DNA of 64,000 nt from Streptomyces liangshanensis (GTDB lineage Bacteria; Actinomycetota; Actinomycetes; Streptomycetales; Streptomycetaceae): positions 7,323,501 to 7,387,500 of the forward strand of contig NZ_CP050177.1 of assembly GCF_011694815.1 (NCBI RefSeq), written 5' to 3'. The position numbers were made by a program, and so were the translations under genes. Shown here piece after piece: positions 17,594-26,067 of the stretch. Under the pieces are notes generated by a model. The model searched no databases, was not told where the DNA came from, and was given only the letters and a program-made list of their open reading frames with translations. The first letter of the stretch is position 1; each line of letters opens with the position of its first letter.

Positions 17594-17968
17594 ATGGGCG
17601 ACGAGAGCGCGGAACGCCGGCCGGCCGGCGAGCTGGAGGCCGAGGTGCTGGCCGCCCTGTGGGCGGCCGGGGAGCCGCTCACGCCCGGCCGGGTCCGGAA
17701 GGCGCTCGGGGTGCCGCTGGCCCGTACCACCGTGACCACGATTCTTTCACGGCTCCACGAGAAGGGCACCGTCGCCAGGACCCGGTCGGGCCGCGGCTAC
17801 GCGTACGCGCCGACCGAGGACGCCCCCGGGCTGACCGCCCGCAGGATGCACTCCGAGCTGGCGAAGGACGAGGACCGCGGCGCGGTCCTCGCGCGCTTCG
17901 TCTCCCAGCTCAACGACGAGGACGAGCGCCTGCTGCGCGCGCTGCTCGACGACGGGGAAGCCGGCTGA
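17594..17968 (+). CDS. BlaI/MecI/CopY-family transcriptional repressor (second copy)
   Basis: 124 residues, the usual family size. Winged helix: [20 protein letters not shown], then [20 protein letters not shown] and the wing [13 protein letters not shown]-terminal dimerisation segment: [27 protein letters not shown]. It is clearly paralogous to the repressor at 3966-4451 (shared R-M-x-x-L and R-F-V-S motifs). GGGAGGAG lies 6 bases before the ATG. Again no BlaR1-like protease is adjacent. The operator-like dyad upstream suggests autoregulation. Which of the two repressors reads which site cannot be told from sequence alone. Confidence 0.92.
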   Translation: MGDESAERRPAGELEAEVLAALWAAGEPLTPGRVRKALGVPLARTTVTTILSRLHEKGTVARTRSGRGYAYAPTEDAPGLTARRMHSELAKDEDRGAVLARFVSQLNDEDERLLRALLDDGEAG

Positions 17969-18049
17969 GGCGCCCGGCTCTACCCCCGGCGCCGACCCCG
18001 CCGCCGCGCGGCCGTTCGTACCGTCGTGCTGGTGATCCGGTGCGCCCCC

Positions 18050-18577
18050 TCAACCACCCCCGCCGATCGGTCCGCCCGACCGGACCGCGGCCGCGGCGGG
18101 TCCGCCCGCATTCCACCGGACCCCCGCCGCGCTTTTCCTGACAGCGGGCCGATGCGCGGGGCCCGGCATTGCCGCCGGGTCGATGAGAACCGGAATCGCG
18201 CGGTCCATTCGCATGGCGTCCACCGATTCCGCGAGCAGTTCGTATTCAGTGGTGTCGTCGTGCGTGGCGACTCGAATGAGCCGCCCCGCGGCCAAATGTT
18301 CACCGACGATATTCTGATGGATCACATCGTCCCGCCACGCCCGCAGCGTATGCGGAACGTCCGGCACGCCCGGTCCGACCGGAGTGAGCGCGGAGGCGGG
18401 GAAATGATCGTTCTCGGGACTGGGATCGAGCCGCTCGGCGATCCAGGTCGCCCGGTCCCGCAACCACCACAGTGCAAGAGTCAGAGTGGGTGCGCGATAG
18501 GTGCCGAGGGGTACGCCGATACGCTCGCCGCCGCAGACCCCGTATGCGGTGACATGGCACAGGAATTCGTCATGCAC
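18050..18577 (-). CDS. Protein of unknown function, 175 residues
   Basis: I do not recognise a family. A strong ribosome site (GAGGAGAG) sits 6 bases before the GTG at 18577, which supports a real gene. The N-terminal 130 residues look folded and soluble, with many Trp (LALWWLRDRATWIAERLD) and alternating hydrophobics. The C-terminal 30 residues (NAGGPAAAAVRSGGPIGGGG) are low complexity. Base composition drops in the 5' part and its upstream region (about 18150-18830) relative to neighbours, as seen for recently acquired or lineage-specific streptomycete genes. It converges on the second blaI-like gene. Confidence 0.65.
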   Translation of the reverse strand: MHDEFLCHVTAYGVCGGERIGVPLGTYRAPTLTLALWWLRDRATWIAERLDPSPENDHFPASALTPVGPGVPDVPHTLRAWRDDVIHQNIVGEHLAAGRLIRVATHDDTTEYELLAESVDAMRMDRAIPVLIDPAAMPGPAHRPAVRKSAAGVRWNAGGPAAAAVRSGGPIGGGG

Positions 18578-18779
18578 GGCCGCTCTCCTCGCGCCGTTCT
18601 GTGGAGGCCTGAGGCCTGGTCGGTGGTGTTTCGCAGTGACGCTGTACGGTGCCTCGTAGGGCGATTCCTGGGAGAGCTCTTCATTGATCGGTGGTCGCCC
18701 AACTTGCCATTATGTTCATTTCTGATGTGTAGTCACCACACTGTTCTGGCCAGAGTTCGGGTGAATTCCCCGACGCGAT

Positions 18780-18829
18780 GGCCGAAATTCTCGGCCGATC
18801 GCCCGCGGGTTATATAGCCGATGGGCTAT
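18780..18829 (+). promoter_or_regulatory. Promoter/operator region of the ArsR-SRPBCC operon
   Basis: Two dyads: GGCCGA-N5-TCGGCC (18780-18796) and ATAGCC-GATG-GGCTAT (18814-18829). TATATAGCC (18811-18819) overlaps the second and provides a -10 (TATATA or TATAGC). Transcription would start near 18825, so the message has a very short leader before the ATG at 18839. Repressor binding at the second dyad would cover the -10 and start site. Confidence 0.55.
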
Positions 18830-18838
18830 GTTCGCCGA

Positions 18839-19156
18839 ATGCCCATACCGTTCGACGTTCTCGCGGACCCGAGCCGCCGGACGATTCTCGATCTTCTGCT
18901 GGAGCGCCCGCACCTGGTCGGCGAACTCACGGACCGGCTCGGGCTGAGCCAGCCGGGCACCTCCAAGCACCTGCGGGTGCTGCGGGAGGCCGGGCTCGTC
19001 CGGGTCAGGCAGGACGCCCAGCGCCGGTGGTACGAACTGCGGCACGAACCCCTCGCGGAGCTCGACTCCTGGCTCCACCAGTACCGGCACCTGTGGTCCG
19101 GCGCGCTCGGCGCGCTCGAACGGCATCCCGACGCGACAGAGGACAACTCCCCATGA
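18839..19156 (+). CDS. ArsR-family winged-helix repressor
   Basis: 105 residues from MPIPFDVLADPSRR. The HTH is HLVGELTDRLGLSQPGTSKHLRVLREAGLV, quoted here in pieces: GLSQPGTSKHLRVLREAG is the recognition part. The wing is VRQDAQRRWYEL. There is no CxC metal site, so it belongs to the non-metal group usually paired with SRPBCC proteins. An ATG at 18821 is in frame, but it lies within the -10/operator and upstream of the likely transcription start, so 18839 is preferred. The TGA overlaps the next ATG (ATGA at 19153-19156), coupling the two genes. Confidence 0.9.
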   Translation: MPIPFDVLADPSRRTILDLLLERPHLVGELTDRLGLSQPGTSKHLRVLREAGLVRVRQDAQRRWYELRHEPLAELDSWLHQYRHLWSGALGALERHPDATEDNSP

Positions 19157-20016
19157 ACACCACCCCGTGGCCCGACTCCCTCACCACCACCGCCGAAGGC
19201 AGGACGGTCCTGCGGATGGAGCGGCGTCTCCCGCATGCCCCGGAGCGGGTCTGGGCGGCGATCACCGAACCGGCGAGCCTCGGCCGGTGGTTCCCCGCCG
19301 AGGTCTCGGTGGAGCCGCGTCCGGGTGGCGCGCTGACGTTCCGTTTCCCGGGCCCCGGCGCCGAGGGGCCACGCATGACCGGTGAGGTCACCGGCTTCGA
19401 CGCGCCCCGCCTCTTCGCGTACACGTGGGGGAGCGAGCACCTGAGCTGGACCGTCGTCCCGGAGGGCGACGGGTCGTCACTGACGCTGGTGCACACCTTC
19501 GACGACCGTGCGGGCGCGGCGAGCTTCGCGTCCGGCTGGGAGCTGTGCATGGCCGCGCTGGGCCGGCTGCTGGACGGCGAGCCGGTCGCGGTGGGGCGGG
19601 ACTCGGGCGCGCTCCACGAGTCGTACGTGCACCGGTTCGACCTGGACCGCGGGGTGGCCGAGGCCGTGCCGGGCGGCCGGCGGGTGCGCTTCGAACGGCA
19701 GTTGGTGCGGCCGGCCGAGACCGTCTGGGAGATCCTCTCGGCGGGCATCGAGCCGGTGGCGGGGCTGCCGGTGCCGGACGGCTTCACGGCGGAGAAGGTC
19801 CCGGCGGGACCGGTCACCGAGGTACGGGCGCCCCGGTCGCTCACGTACACCTGGCAGCCGCACGGGACGGTCGACTGGGAGCTGGCCGAGGGGACGGGGT
19901 ACGGGGCGCGCCTCGTGCTCACCCAGACCGGCCCGGAGGACTTCGACACGGCCGCCGCCTCGGCGGCCTGGCAGACCCGCATCGAGGAGCTGGCCGCGCG
20001 GCTGGTCCGGGCCTGA
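19153..20016 (+). CDS. SRPBCC/AHSA1-domain protein, two domains
   Basis: 287 residues with two tandem START-like domains. The first (20-150) has MERRLPHAPERVWAAITEP and LGRWFPAEV. The second (165-285) has VRFERQLVRPAETVWEILS and TYTWQPHGTVDWEL. SRPBCC domains form a deep hydrophobic pocket that binds lipids or aromatic ligands. It is translationally coupled to the ArsR regulator, a widespread pairing in actinobacteria whose ligand is generally unknown. Most AHSA1 proteins have one domain, so this is a duplicated form; the second copy lacks the WFP motif of the first. Confidence 0.88.
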   Translation: MNTTPWPDSLTTTAEGRTVLRMERRLPHAPERVWAAITEPASLGRWFPAEVSVEPRPGGALTFRFPGPGAEGPRMTGEVTGFDAPRLFAYTWGSEHLSWTVVPEGDGSSLTLVHTFDDRAGAASFASGWELCMAALGRLLDGEPVAVGRDSGALHESYVHRFDLDRGVAEAVPGGRRVRFERQLVRPAETVWEILSAGIEPVAGLPVPDGFTAEKVPAGPVTEVRAPRSLTYTWQPHGTVDWELAEGTGYGARLVLTQTGPEDFDTAAASAAWQTRIEELAARLVRA

Positions 20017-20029
20017 GGGCGGCCGTACG

Positions 20030-20881
20030 TCAGCCGCGGGCCGGGCGCGGGCCGGGCGCGCGGCCCGCGGCGTGCAGGGAGCCGAGCAGGGCCAGCGAGT
20101 CGGCGTCCGCGCCGCCCGGCTCGGCGGTGCCCACCAGGAGGTACTGCCCGGGCGCGCCCTGGACGTCGAAGGTCTGGTACGTCAGCGTGATCCTGCCGAC
20201 GTCCGGATGGTCGAACACCTTCGACTTGCGGCCGAGGGCGCCGACGCGGTGGTCGCCCCACAGCGTGGCGAACTCCTCGCTGGCGACGAGGAGTTCCCCG
20301 ACCACCGCGGCGATCCCCGGGTCGCTCCTGTGGCGGCCCGCGCCCAGCCGCAGCGCCTCGACGGTGTCCCGCGCCACGGTGTCCCACTCGGCGAACAGCT
20401 CCCGGGCCGCGGGGTCACGGAACAGGGAGCGCACCATGTGGCGGCGGTCCGCGAGCGGCGAGAGCAGCGCGTCCGCGAGCGCGTTGGAGGCGAGGACGTC
20501 CAGGCGGTGGTCGACGACGTACGCGACCGCGGTGGGGAAGGTGTCCATGAGCCGCAGCAGCGCGGGGTCGACCTCGCCGGGGGTGTCCGGTGCTTCCGCC
20601 GGCCTCGGTACGAGCCCGGCGAGCCGGTAGGCGTGCCCGCGCCCGTCGGTGTCCAGGCGCAGCGCCCGGGCGAGGGCGTCGACCACGGGCCCTGAGGGGC
20701 TTCTCTCGCGGCCCTGTTCGAGGCGGGCGTAGTAGTCGGCGCTGACACCGGCCAGGACGGCGACCTCCTCGCGGCGCAGCCCGGCGACGCGGCGGGAGCC
20801 GGAACGGGGCAGGCCCACGTCCTCCGGGGTCAGCCGGGCGCGGCGCGCGCGCAGGAACTCGCCCAGTTCGTAGCCGCTCAT
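20030..20881 (-). CDS. XRE-family regulator with MmyB-like ligand domain
   Basis: 283 residues. The N-terminal HTH shows [37 protein letters not shown] and [14 protein letters not shown]. The C-terminal MmyB-type domain (about 105-265) includes [36 protein letters not shown] and [14 protein letters not shown], thought to bind a small hydrophobic ligand. It is divergent from an SDR oxidoreductase 203 bp away, the standard arrangement in which the MmyB regulator represses its neighbour. No clear dyad was spotted between them. Confidence 0.93.
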   Translation of the reverse strand: MSGYELGEFLRARRARLTPEDVGLPRSGSRRVAGLRREEVAVLAGVSADYYARLEQGRERSPSGPVVDALARALRLDTDGRGHAYRLAGLVPRPAEAPDTPGEVDPALLRLMDTFPTAVAYVVDHRLDVLASNALADALLSPLADRRHMVRSLFRDPAARELFAEWDTVARDTVEALRLGAGRHRSDPGIAAVVGELLVASEEFATLWGDHRVGALGRKSKVFDHPDVGRITLTYQTFDVQGAPGQYLLVGTAEPGGADADSLALLGSLHAAGRAPGPRPARG

Positions 20882-21084
20882 CCGTCAACCCTACGTCGGC
20901 GGGGTCGCGCCGGCCGGTCCCGTGGCTGCGGGGGCGCGGGCTGTTCGCCGAGCCAGGGAGTGGCACACCCAGGAAGTCCCGCCCTGCCATCCCGGCCCGG
21001 TCCGGCGCACGCTGGTGCCGTCCGGCGGACCACCGCCGTCGGCCGTCCTTCTCGGCCACCTCGACCCTCACCGAACGGGCTCTC

Positions 21085-21855
21085 ATGACTGTCGTGTCCT
21101 CGACCGTGTCCTCCACCTCCGCCGGCACCACTCCCGGCGGCAAGGTCGTCCTGATCACCGGAGCGAGCAGCGGGATCGGCGAGGCCGCGGCCCGCCGGCT
21201 GGCCGCGTCGGGCCACCGGCTGTTCCTCGGCGCCCGGCGGACCGGGCGCGTCGCCGCCGTCGCCGGGGAGATCGAGGCCGCCGGGGGAGTCGCCGGGCAT
21301 CACGTGCTGGACGTGACCGACCGGGACAGCGTGGCGGCGTTCGTCGAGGCGGCACGGGAGCGGTACGGGCGCGTCGACGTGCTCGTCAACAACGCCGGGA
21401 TCATGCCGCTGTCGCTGCTGGAGGCGCTGGAGGTCGACGCGTGGGACCGCATGATCGACGTCAATCTGCGCGGCGTGCTGTACGGCATCGCCGCCGTCCT
21501 CCCCCTCATGCGGGAGCAGGGCTCGGGGCACGTCGTCAACGTCGCCTCGACCTCCGGGCACCGCGTCGACCCCACCGCCGCCGTCTACAGCGCGACCAAG
21601 TTCGCGGTCCGCGCGGTCTCTGAGGGGCTGCGGCAGGAGAGCCGCGACGTGCGCGTCACGGTCATCACGCCCGGCCTGGTCAGCAGTGAGCTGACCGGCG
21701 GCATCACCGACCGCGGCGTCCGGGAAGCGGTCGAGGGGCTCATGGAGATCGCCATTCCCGCCGCGGCCGTCGGAGAGGCGATCGCCTATGCCGTCGGCCA
21801 GCCCGGTGACGTCGACGTCAGCGAGATCGTCGTCAGGCCCACGGCCCAGGGCTGA
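21085..21855 (+). CDS. Short-chain dehydrogenase/reductase (SDR)
   Basis: 256 residues, classical SDR. The cofactor site TGASSGIGEAAARRLA is followed by an Arg-rich turn (GARRTGR) that favours NADPH. Further motifs are VLVNNAGIMP, VVNVASTSG (catalytic Ser), YSATK (Tyr, Lys) and TPGLV. The N-terminal 18 residues are Ser/Thr-rich and precede the fold. It is probably controlled by the divergent XRE/MmyB regulator. The substrate, likely a ketone or aldehyde, is unknown. Confidence 0.93.
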   Translation: MTVVSSTVSSTSAGTTPGGKVVLITGASSGIGEAAARRLAASGHRLFLGARRTGRVAAVAGEIEAAGGVAGHHVLDVTDRDSVAAFVEAARERYGRVDVLVNNAGIMPLSLLEALEVDAWDRMIDVNLRGVLYGIAAVLPLMREQGSGHVVNVASTSGHRVDPTAAVYSATKFAVRAVSEGLRQESRDVRVTVITPGLVSSELTGGITDRGVREAVEGLMEIAIPAAAVGEAIAYAVGQPGDVDVSEIVVRPTAQG

Positions 21856-21982
21856 GCGACGGCCCGCGTCCGGGGACGGGCGAGCCGCGTCCGGGAACAG
21901 GCTGACCGCCTCCTGGGACGGGCGGGCCCGCCTCGCGGGGCGGCGCGCCGCCGCCCCGCCGAGGAGCGGGTGCCGGCCTTGC

Positions 21983-22438
21983 TCAGAGGTCGAACTCGTG
22001 GGGCGGCAGGTCGAGCGCGAAGCAGGCCTCACGGACGACCGCCTGCTCGTCCTTGTCGAAGTCCCCGTCGGCGCCGCCGATGACGATGCCGATCTGGATG
22101 ACCGCGCGCGCCTCGGCGGGCTTCTTCTTCGCCTTGCCGATCTCCTGGAGGATGCCGACCTTGCCGAACGCGAAGTCCGCCGCCAGCTTGTCCAGCGCGG
22201 CGTCGAAGCGGCGCTGGAGGTCCGCCGCCGGGAAGTTCTGGAGCACCTCGTTGCTCGCGATCAGCGACGCGACCCGCTGGCGCTCCGACGGGTCGACCGA
22301 GCCGTCCGCCGCGGCGACCAAGGCGCACATGGCCATGCTGGCATCGCGGAACGCACCGCTCTTGAGGTCGTTCTTCTTCGCCGTGAGCTGCGTCTGCATC
22401 GTCGCGGCGGATTCCTTGAAGCGGTCCCACAGAGCCAT
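21983..22438 (-). CDS. TerB-family tellurite resistance/stress protein
   Basis: 151 residues. TerB core: AMCALVAAADGSVDPSERQRV, then VIQIGIVIGGADGDFDKDEQAVVREAC. Both loops are Asp-rich (DGSVD, DGDFDKDE), the metal-binding sites of the family, and a KKNDLKSGAFRDASMAM helix precedes them. Ter proteins form a membrane-linked stress complex with TerD paralogues; a TerD is encoded 38 kb away at 60155. Only a half-site TCTACA (22463-22468) lies upstream, so control by the BlaI-like proteins is doubtful. Confidence 0.92.
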   Translation of the reverse strand: MALWDRFKESAATMQTQLTAKKNDLKSGAFRDASMAMCALVAAADGSVDPSERQRVASLIASNEVLQNFPAADLQRRFDAALDKLAADFAFGKVGILQEIGKAKKKPAEARAVIQIGIVIGGADGDFDKDEQAVVREACFALDLPPHEFDL

Positions 22439-22540
22439 GGCGCCATCTCTCCTCGTGTGTCGTCTACACCTGTCCGGACAACGTCCGGGACACCCCGGGC
22501 GTGCCCGCCGAACGGGTGATGTGCGCGACGGAGGGCACTG

Positions 22541-22569
22541 ATTGAACCTTCAATGACGAGGCGTAGGCT
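22541..22569 (+). promoter_or_regulatory. Promoter with palindrome over the -35, upstream of the esterase
   Basis: -35 TTGAAC (22542-22547), 16-base spacer, -10 TAGGCT (22564-22569). The -35 lies in the perfect dyad ATTGAACCTTCAAT (22541-22554), of the size and style bound by MarR-family repressors. The start codon is 99 bases beyond the -10. Confidence 0.55.
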
Positions 22570-22668
22570 GCGAGAGGGTGCGGAACCGCCTCGTGCGTCC
22601 GGCCGGAGCCCGCGCACGGCCGTGCGCGCCCGGGCCCGCCCCGTACAACGAGGAGACGAGCCACCGCC

Positions 22669-23328
22669 ATGGCCCCCGCACGACAGTCCCCGGTGTCCCC
22701 CCTGGTCGTCCGCTGGTCGCGCGCGGAGGGCGAGCGCGCCGGTACGCCCCTGCTCTTGGCGCTGCACGGCCGGGGCTCCGACGAGCGGGCCTTCTCCGGC
22801 ATCGCCCCCTACCTTCCCGAAGGCCTCACGATCGCCTTCGTCCGCGCCCCGATCGCCGAGGGTGGCGGCTACGCCTGGTTCACCAACCGGGGGATCGGGC
22901 GGCCCGTCGCCGAGTCGATCGCCGACTCCGCCGCACAGGTCCTCGACTGGCTCGACACGGTGGCCGACCGGCACACGTCGGTGAGCGTGCTCGGGTTCTC
23001 CGGGGGCATGGCGATGGCCGGCGGCCTGCTGTTCACCCAGCCGGAACGTTTCTCCTCCGCCGTGCTGCTCTCCGGGACCCTGCCCTGGGACGCCGGACTG
23101 CCCGCCGGACCCGGCCGCCTGGCCGGGGTGCGGGTCCTATGGGGCCGCGACGAGGCCGACACCGTGATCCCCGCCGATCTGGTGGCCCGCACGGGGCGGT
23201 GGCTGCGCGAGGAGTCCGGCGCCGACCTGGCGGAACGGGTCTACCCGGCCCTGGGCCATGCCCTCGGCGAAGGCGAACTGCACGACATTCATACTTTTCT
23301 CGCGGAGACGGGCGACCGGCCTTCGTGA
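22669..23328 (+). CDS. Phospholipase/carboxylesterase-type alpha/beta hydrolase
   Basis: 219 residues. LLALHGRGSDERAF is the oxyanion motif, Ser111 in LGFSGGMAMAG is the nucleophile, and LWGRDEADTVIP and LGHALGE provide Asp and His. The size and HGxGsDE motif match the carboxylesterase group that includes Bacillus MhqD, an electrophile/quinone-response gene. The promoter has a palindrome across its -35. The next gene, a dienelactone hydrolase, follows after 30 bases and is probably co-transcribed. No MarR-family gene is in the window to account for the palindrome. Confidence 0.88.
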   Translation: MAPARQSPVSPLVVRWSRAEGERAGTPLLLALHGRGSDERAFSGIAPYLPEGLTIAFVRAPIAEGGGYAWFTNRGIGRPVAESIADSAAQVLDWLDTVADRHTSVSVLGFSGGMAMAGGLLFTQPERFSSAVLLSGTLPWDAGLPAGPGRLAGVRVLWGRDEADTVIPADLVARTGRWLREESGADLAERVYPALGHALGEGELHDIHTFLAETGDRPS

Positions 23329-23358
23329 GCACCACCATCCCCCGTACCAGGAGCCCGC

Positions 23359-24066
23359 ATGTCCACTGATCCCGCCCCGCACAACGTCGAGTTCCCCAGC
23401 GCCGGCGCCACCGCCCACGGCTATCTCGCCCTGCCGCCCGCCGGACACGGCCCCGGCGTCATCGTCATCCAGGAGTGGTGGGGACTGACCGACCACATCA
23501 AGGACATCACCGACCGCCTCGCGCGCGACGGCTTCGTCGCCCTGGCGCCCGACCTCTACGGCCGGACGGTGGCGCACGACTCCGCCGAGGCGCTGCGCAT
23601 GATGAACGCACTCCCCACGGCCCAGGGCGTCGAACAGCTGGAGGGCGCCGTGACGTACCTGCTCTCCCGGGAGGAGACGCGGGGCGACACGGCCGGCGCC
23701 GTCGGCTTCTGCATGGGCGGCGGCTTCGTCATCAGCCTCGCCGCCGCGGACGAGCGGATCTCCGCGGCCGTCCCGTTCTACGGCGTCAACCGCGACGGCG
23801 TGCCCGACTTCTCGCACCTCAAGGCCGAGATCCTGGGCCACTACGGGGAGTTGGACGAGGGCGTGCCGCCGTCGTCCCTCGTCCCGATCGAGGAGGCCAT
23901 CAGGGAAGGGGGCTCCGGCATCGTTCCGACGTTCCACCTCTACGCCGGCGCGGGCCACGCCTTCTTCAACGACGGCCGCCCCGAGGCGTACCACGCCGAG
24001 GCCGCCGAACTGGCCTGGGCGCGCACCCTCGACTTCCTGCACGCCCAGCTCGACCCGAAGGCCTGA
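23359..24066 (+). CDS. Dienelactone hydrolase family protein
   Basis: 235 residues. Cys118 in VGFCMGGGFV is the nucleophile, with Glu39 in VIQEWWGL and a late His in AGAGHAFFN; these are the hallmarks of dienelactone hydrolases, which open cyclic esters in aromatic ring degradation. DLYGRTVAHDS and PFYGVNRDG also fit. It lies 30 bases after the esterase, suggesting the pair act on ring-cleavage or lactone products. No ring-cleaving dioxygenase is nearby, so the role may be general detoxification. Confidence 0.92.
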   Translation: MSTDPAPHNVEFPSAGATAHGYLALPPAGHGPGVIVIQEWWGLTDHIKDITDRLARDGFVALAPDLYGRTVAHDSAEALRMMNALPTAQGVEQLEGAVTYLLSREETRGDTAGAVGFCMGGGFVISLAAADERISAAVPFYGVNRDGVPDFSHLKAEILGHYGELDEGVPPSSLVPIEEAIREGGSGIVPTFHLYAGAGHAFFNDGRPEAYHAEAAELAWARTLDFLHAQLDPKA

Positions 24067-24076
24067 CCGAGGACTT

Positions 24077-24093
24077 CCGGCCTCGCGGGCCGG
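24077..24093. terminator. Bidirectional hairpin between DLH and the sigma fusion gene
   Basis: CCGGCC-TCGCG-GGCCGG, 6-bp stem and 5-base loop, in the 30-bp gap between two convergent stop codons. Confidence 0.5.
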
Positions 24094-24096
24094 CCG

Positions 24097-26067
24097 TCAC
24101 CGGGCGTCGCGGAACGCCCGCCCCGCGGGGGTGACGGCCGGCCCGCTGCGGTACAGGCCGGTGCTGGGACCGGAGTCGGCCGCGGGCAGGCCGAACCACG
24201 CCCAGCGCTGGACGTACGGCAGACCCGCCAGCATCTTGGCCGCCGACGCGAGGAACGCCGCCTGCTGGTCCTCGGTCGGGAAGCGCGGCGTCCCCTGCGA
24301 GAAGTCGGTGAGGGCGAACTCGGTCAGCCAGACGGGCTTTCCGTAGCGCGCGTGAACGGCCTCGATGTACGAGCGGAGCTGGCCGACCGCCGCCTCCGTA
24401 CGGAAGTCGCCCCCGTACCAGTGCAGGGTGACGAAGTCGACGCGGTAGCCGCGGGACTTGGCCCCGCTCATGAAGCGGTCCAGCCACCCTCCCGCCGTGT
24501 CCCCGCCGAACGCGACCGCCGGGCTGCCCACGATCTTGCCGGTGTCCTGCACCTTCGGCCAGAGCGCCAGCGCCTGGTCGACCGTCATGTTCGACTGCGC
24601 CCCCATGTCCGGCTCGTTGAAGCCGAGGAGGTACGGCCCGGCCGCCCGCGCCCGCGCGAGGTTCGCCGGGTCGACGGAGTCCTTGCCCCAGATCATCGGG
24701 ACGTACTGCGCCGAGCCGGAACTGACGAACGAGTGGTCGGTGCCCCACGTGTAGTACCACCCGGCGCCCGAGTCGCCGAGCGCCTTGGTCGCGCCCCCGT
24801 TCCAGTTCCAGACCCCCACGCCCTTGCGGGCCGACGCCACCGCCGCGGTCCTCGGCGGTGGGGCGGCGGCCCGGCGGGTGGGCTTCGTGGAGGGCGTGGG
24901 CTTCGGCTTGGCCTTGGTCTTCGCCTTGGGGGAGGGGGACACCGAGGCGGACGGCGAGGCGGACCGCTTCGGCGGGGCCGACGACGTGGCCGGTACGACG
25001 GCGGCGGGCGCGTCCGCGGTCGTCACGGTGTTCTGCTTCGCCGGCGACCCGCCGGGCAGGAACGCGACCACGAGCGCCGCGGCGGCGGCCACCGCCCCCG
25101 CCCCGAGCCCCACGGTCAGACCACGCCTGCGCTGCACGGTTTTGCGGGCGGCGCGGCGCCGCCCGGCGCGCCCGCCCGTACCGTGACCGGTCCCGCCGTC
25201 GCCGCCGACCACCGTGACGCCGTGCGCCGCGCCCGCGTCGGGGGTGAGTCCCGCCGAGGCCGAGGCGCTCCAGGAGACCGCGTCGGCGGGCAGCGGCAGC
25301 AGCGGCAGCCCGCCCAGCAGCCGTTCCACCGGCACCCGCTGGTCGTCGCCCACGCCGCAGACGTCGCACGCCCGCAGGTGACGGGCGAAGCGCTTGCGCC
25401 ACAGCGGCCCCGGCTCGCCGGGCCACCGCTCGGTCAGCGAGCCCAGACCGGGGCACCCGCTCCCCGGTGTGTCGGCGGCCAGCGCGCGCACGATGCCGCG
25501 GCACACCTCTATCTGCTCCCGGAGGCGCTGCACCCGGACCGCGGCGTGCCGGCCGGACAGCCCCAGGGCCTCGGCCAGTTCGGTACGGCTGACCTCGCCG
25601 GTCGCCTCCAGCCACCACAGGGACAGCAGGGTGCGGTCGTCCTCGTCCAGCCAGCGCGTCGCCTCCGCGACCTCCCGCCGCTGGTCCGTGAGGCCCAGGC
25701 GCAGGATGGTGACGGAGGCGAAGTCGGAGGACGGGTCGGCCACGTGATCGGCCGCCTCCAAGGACGCGGTACGGTCCAGGGCGGCCGCGCGGTGCTGCTC
25801 CCGGTCGCGCACCTGCCGTACCGCGATGGCGACCGCCCAGGACCGGAACGCGTCGGGATCGCGCAGCCCCGGCAGCCCCCGCACGATCCTGACCAGCGTC
25901 TCCTGGACCACGTCGTCCACATCGCTGTGCCCGTCGAGCGCCCGCCCCACGATGTTGTAGATGAGCGGCATGCCGGCCGCCACCAGGGCGTCCAGCGCCC
26001 GCGGATCACCCCCACGGGCGGCGAGCACCGTGGCACGATCGGGTCCATTGCGGTCACTTCGGTACAC
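24097..26067 (-). CDS. ECF sigma factor fused to zinc anti-sigma motif, membrane helix and GH128-like glycosidase
   Basis: 656 residues in one chain. Residues 1-195 are an ECF sigma factor: region 2 (DALVAAGMPLIYNIVGRAL, DVDDVVQETLVRIVRGLPG, AFRSWAVAIAVRQVRDRE) and region 4 (RTELAEALGLSGRHAAVRVQ). Residues 230-237 (HLRACDVC) match the H-x3-C-x2-C zinc site of ZAS anti-sigma domains. Residues about 317-336 are a single membrane helix, followed by a Pro/Ser/Lys/Thr linker (340-410). Residues 413-656 are an extracellular glycosidase domain of the Asl1/GH128 type, with acid/base Glu485 in LGFNEPDMGA and a second Glu583 in WLTEFAL. GTG start at 26067 with GGTGGAG upstream. The layout implies a membrane-tethered sigma factor whose outer domain contacts beta-glucan. 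Confidence 0.9.
   Translation of the reverse strand: MYRSDRNGPDRATVLAARGGDPRALDALVAAGMPLIYNIVGRALDGHSDVDDVVQETLVRIVRGLPGLRDPDAFRSWAVAIAVRQVRDREQHRAAALDRTASLEAADHVADPSSDFASVTILRLGLTDQRREVAEATRWLDEDDRTLLSLWWLEATGEVSRTELAEALGLSGRHAAVRVQRLREQIEVCRGIVRALAADTPGSGCPGLGSLTERWPGEPGPLWRKRFARHLRACDVCGVGDDQRVPVERLLGGLPLLPLPADAVSWSASASAGLTPDAGAAHGVTVVGGDGGTGHGTGGRAGRRRAARKTVQRRRGLTVGLGAGAVAAAAALVVAFLPGGSPAKQNTVTTADAPAAVVPATSSAPPKRSASPSASVSPSPKAKTKAKPKPTPSTKPTRRAAAPPPRTAAVASARKGVGVWNWNGGATKALGDSGAGWYYTWGTDHSFVSSGSAQYVPMIWGKDSVDPANLARARAAGPYLLGFNEPDMGAQSNMTVDQALALWPKVQDTGKIVGSPAVAFGGDTAGGWLDRFMSGAKSRGYRVDFVTLHWYGGDFRTEAAVGQLRSYIEAVHARYGKPVWLTEFALTDFSQGTPRFPTEDQQAAFLASAAKMLAGLPYVQRWAWFGLPAADSGPSTGLYRSGPAVTPAGRAFRDAR

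Noticed and set aside
22463..22468. TCTACA half-site upstream of the TerB gene
   Set aside because: The second half (TCCGGA) does not match TGTAGA, so it is not counted as a BlaI-type operator.
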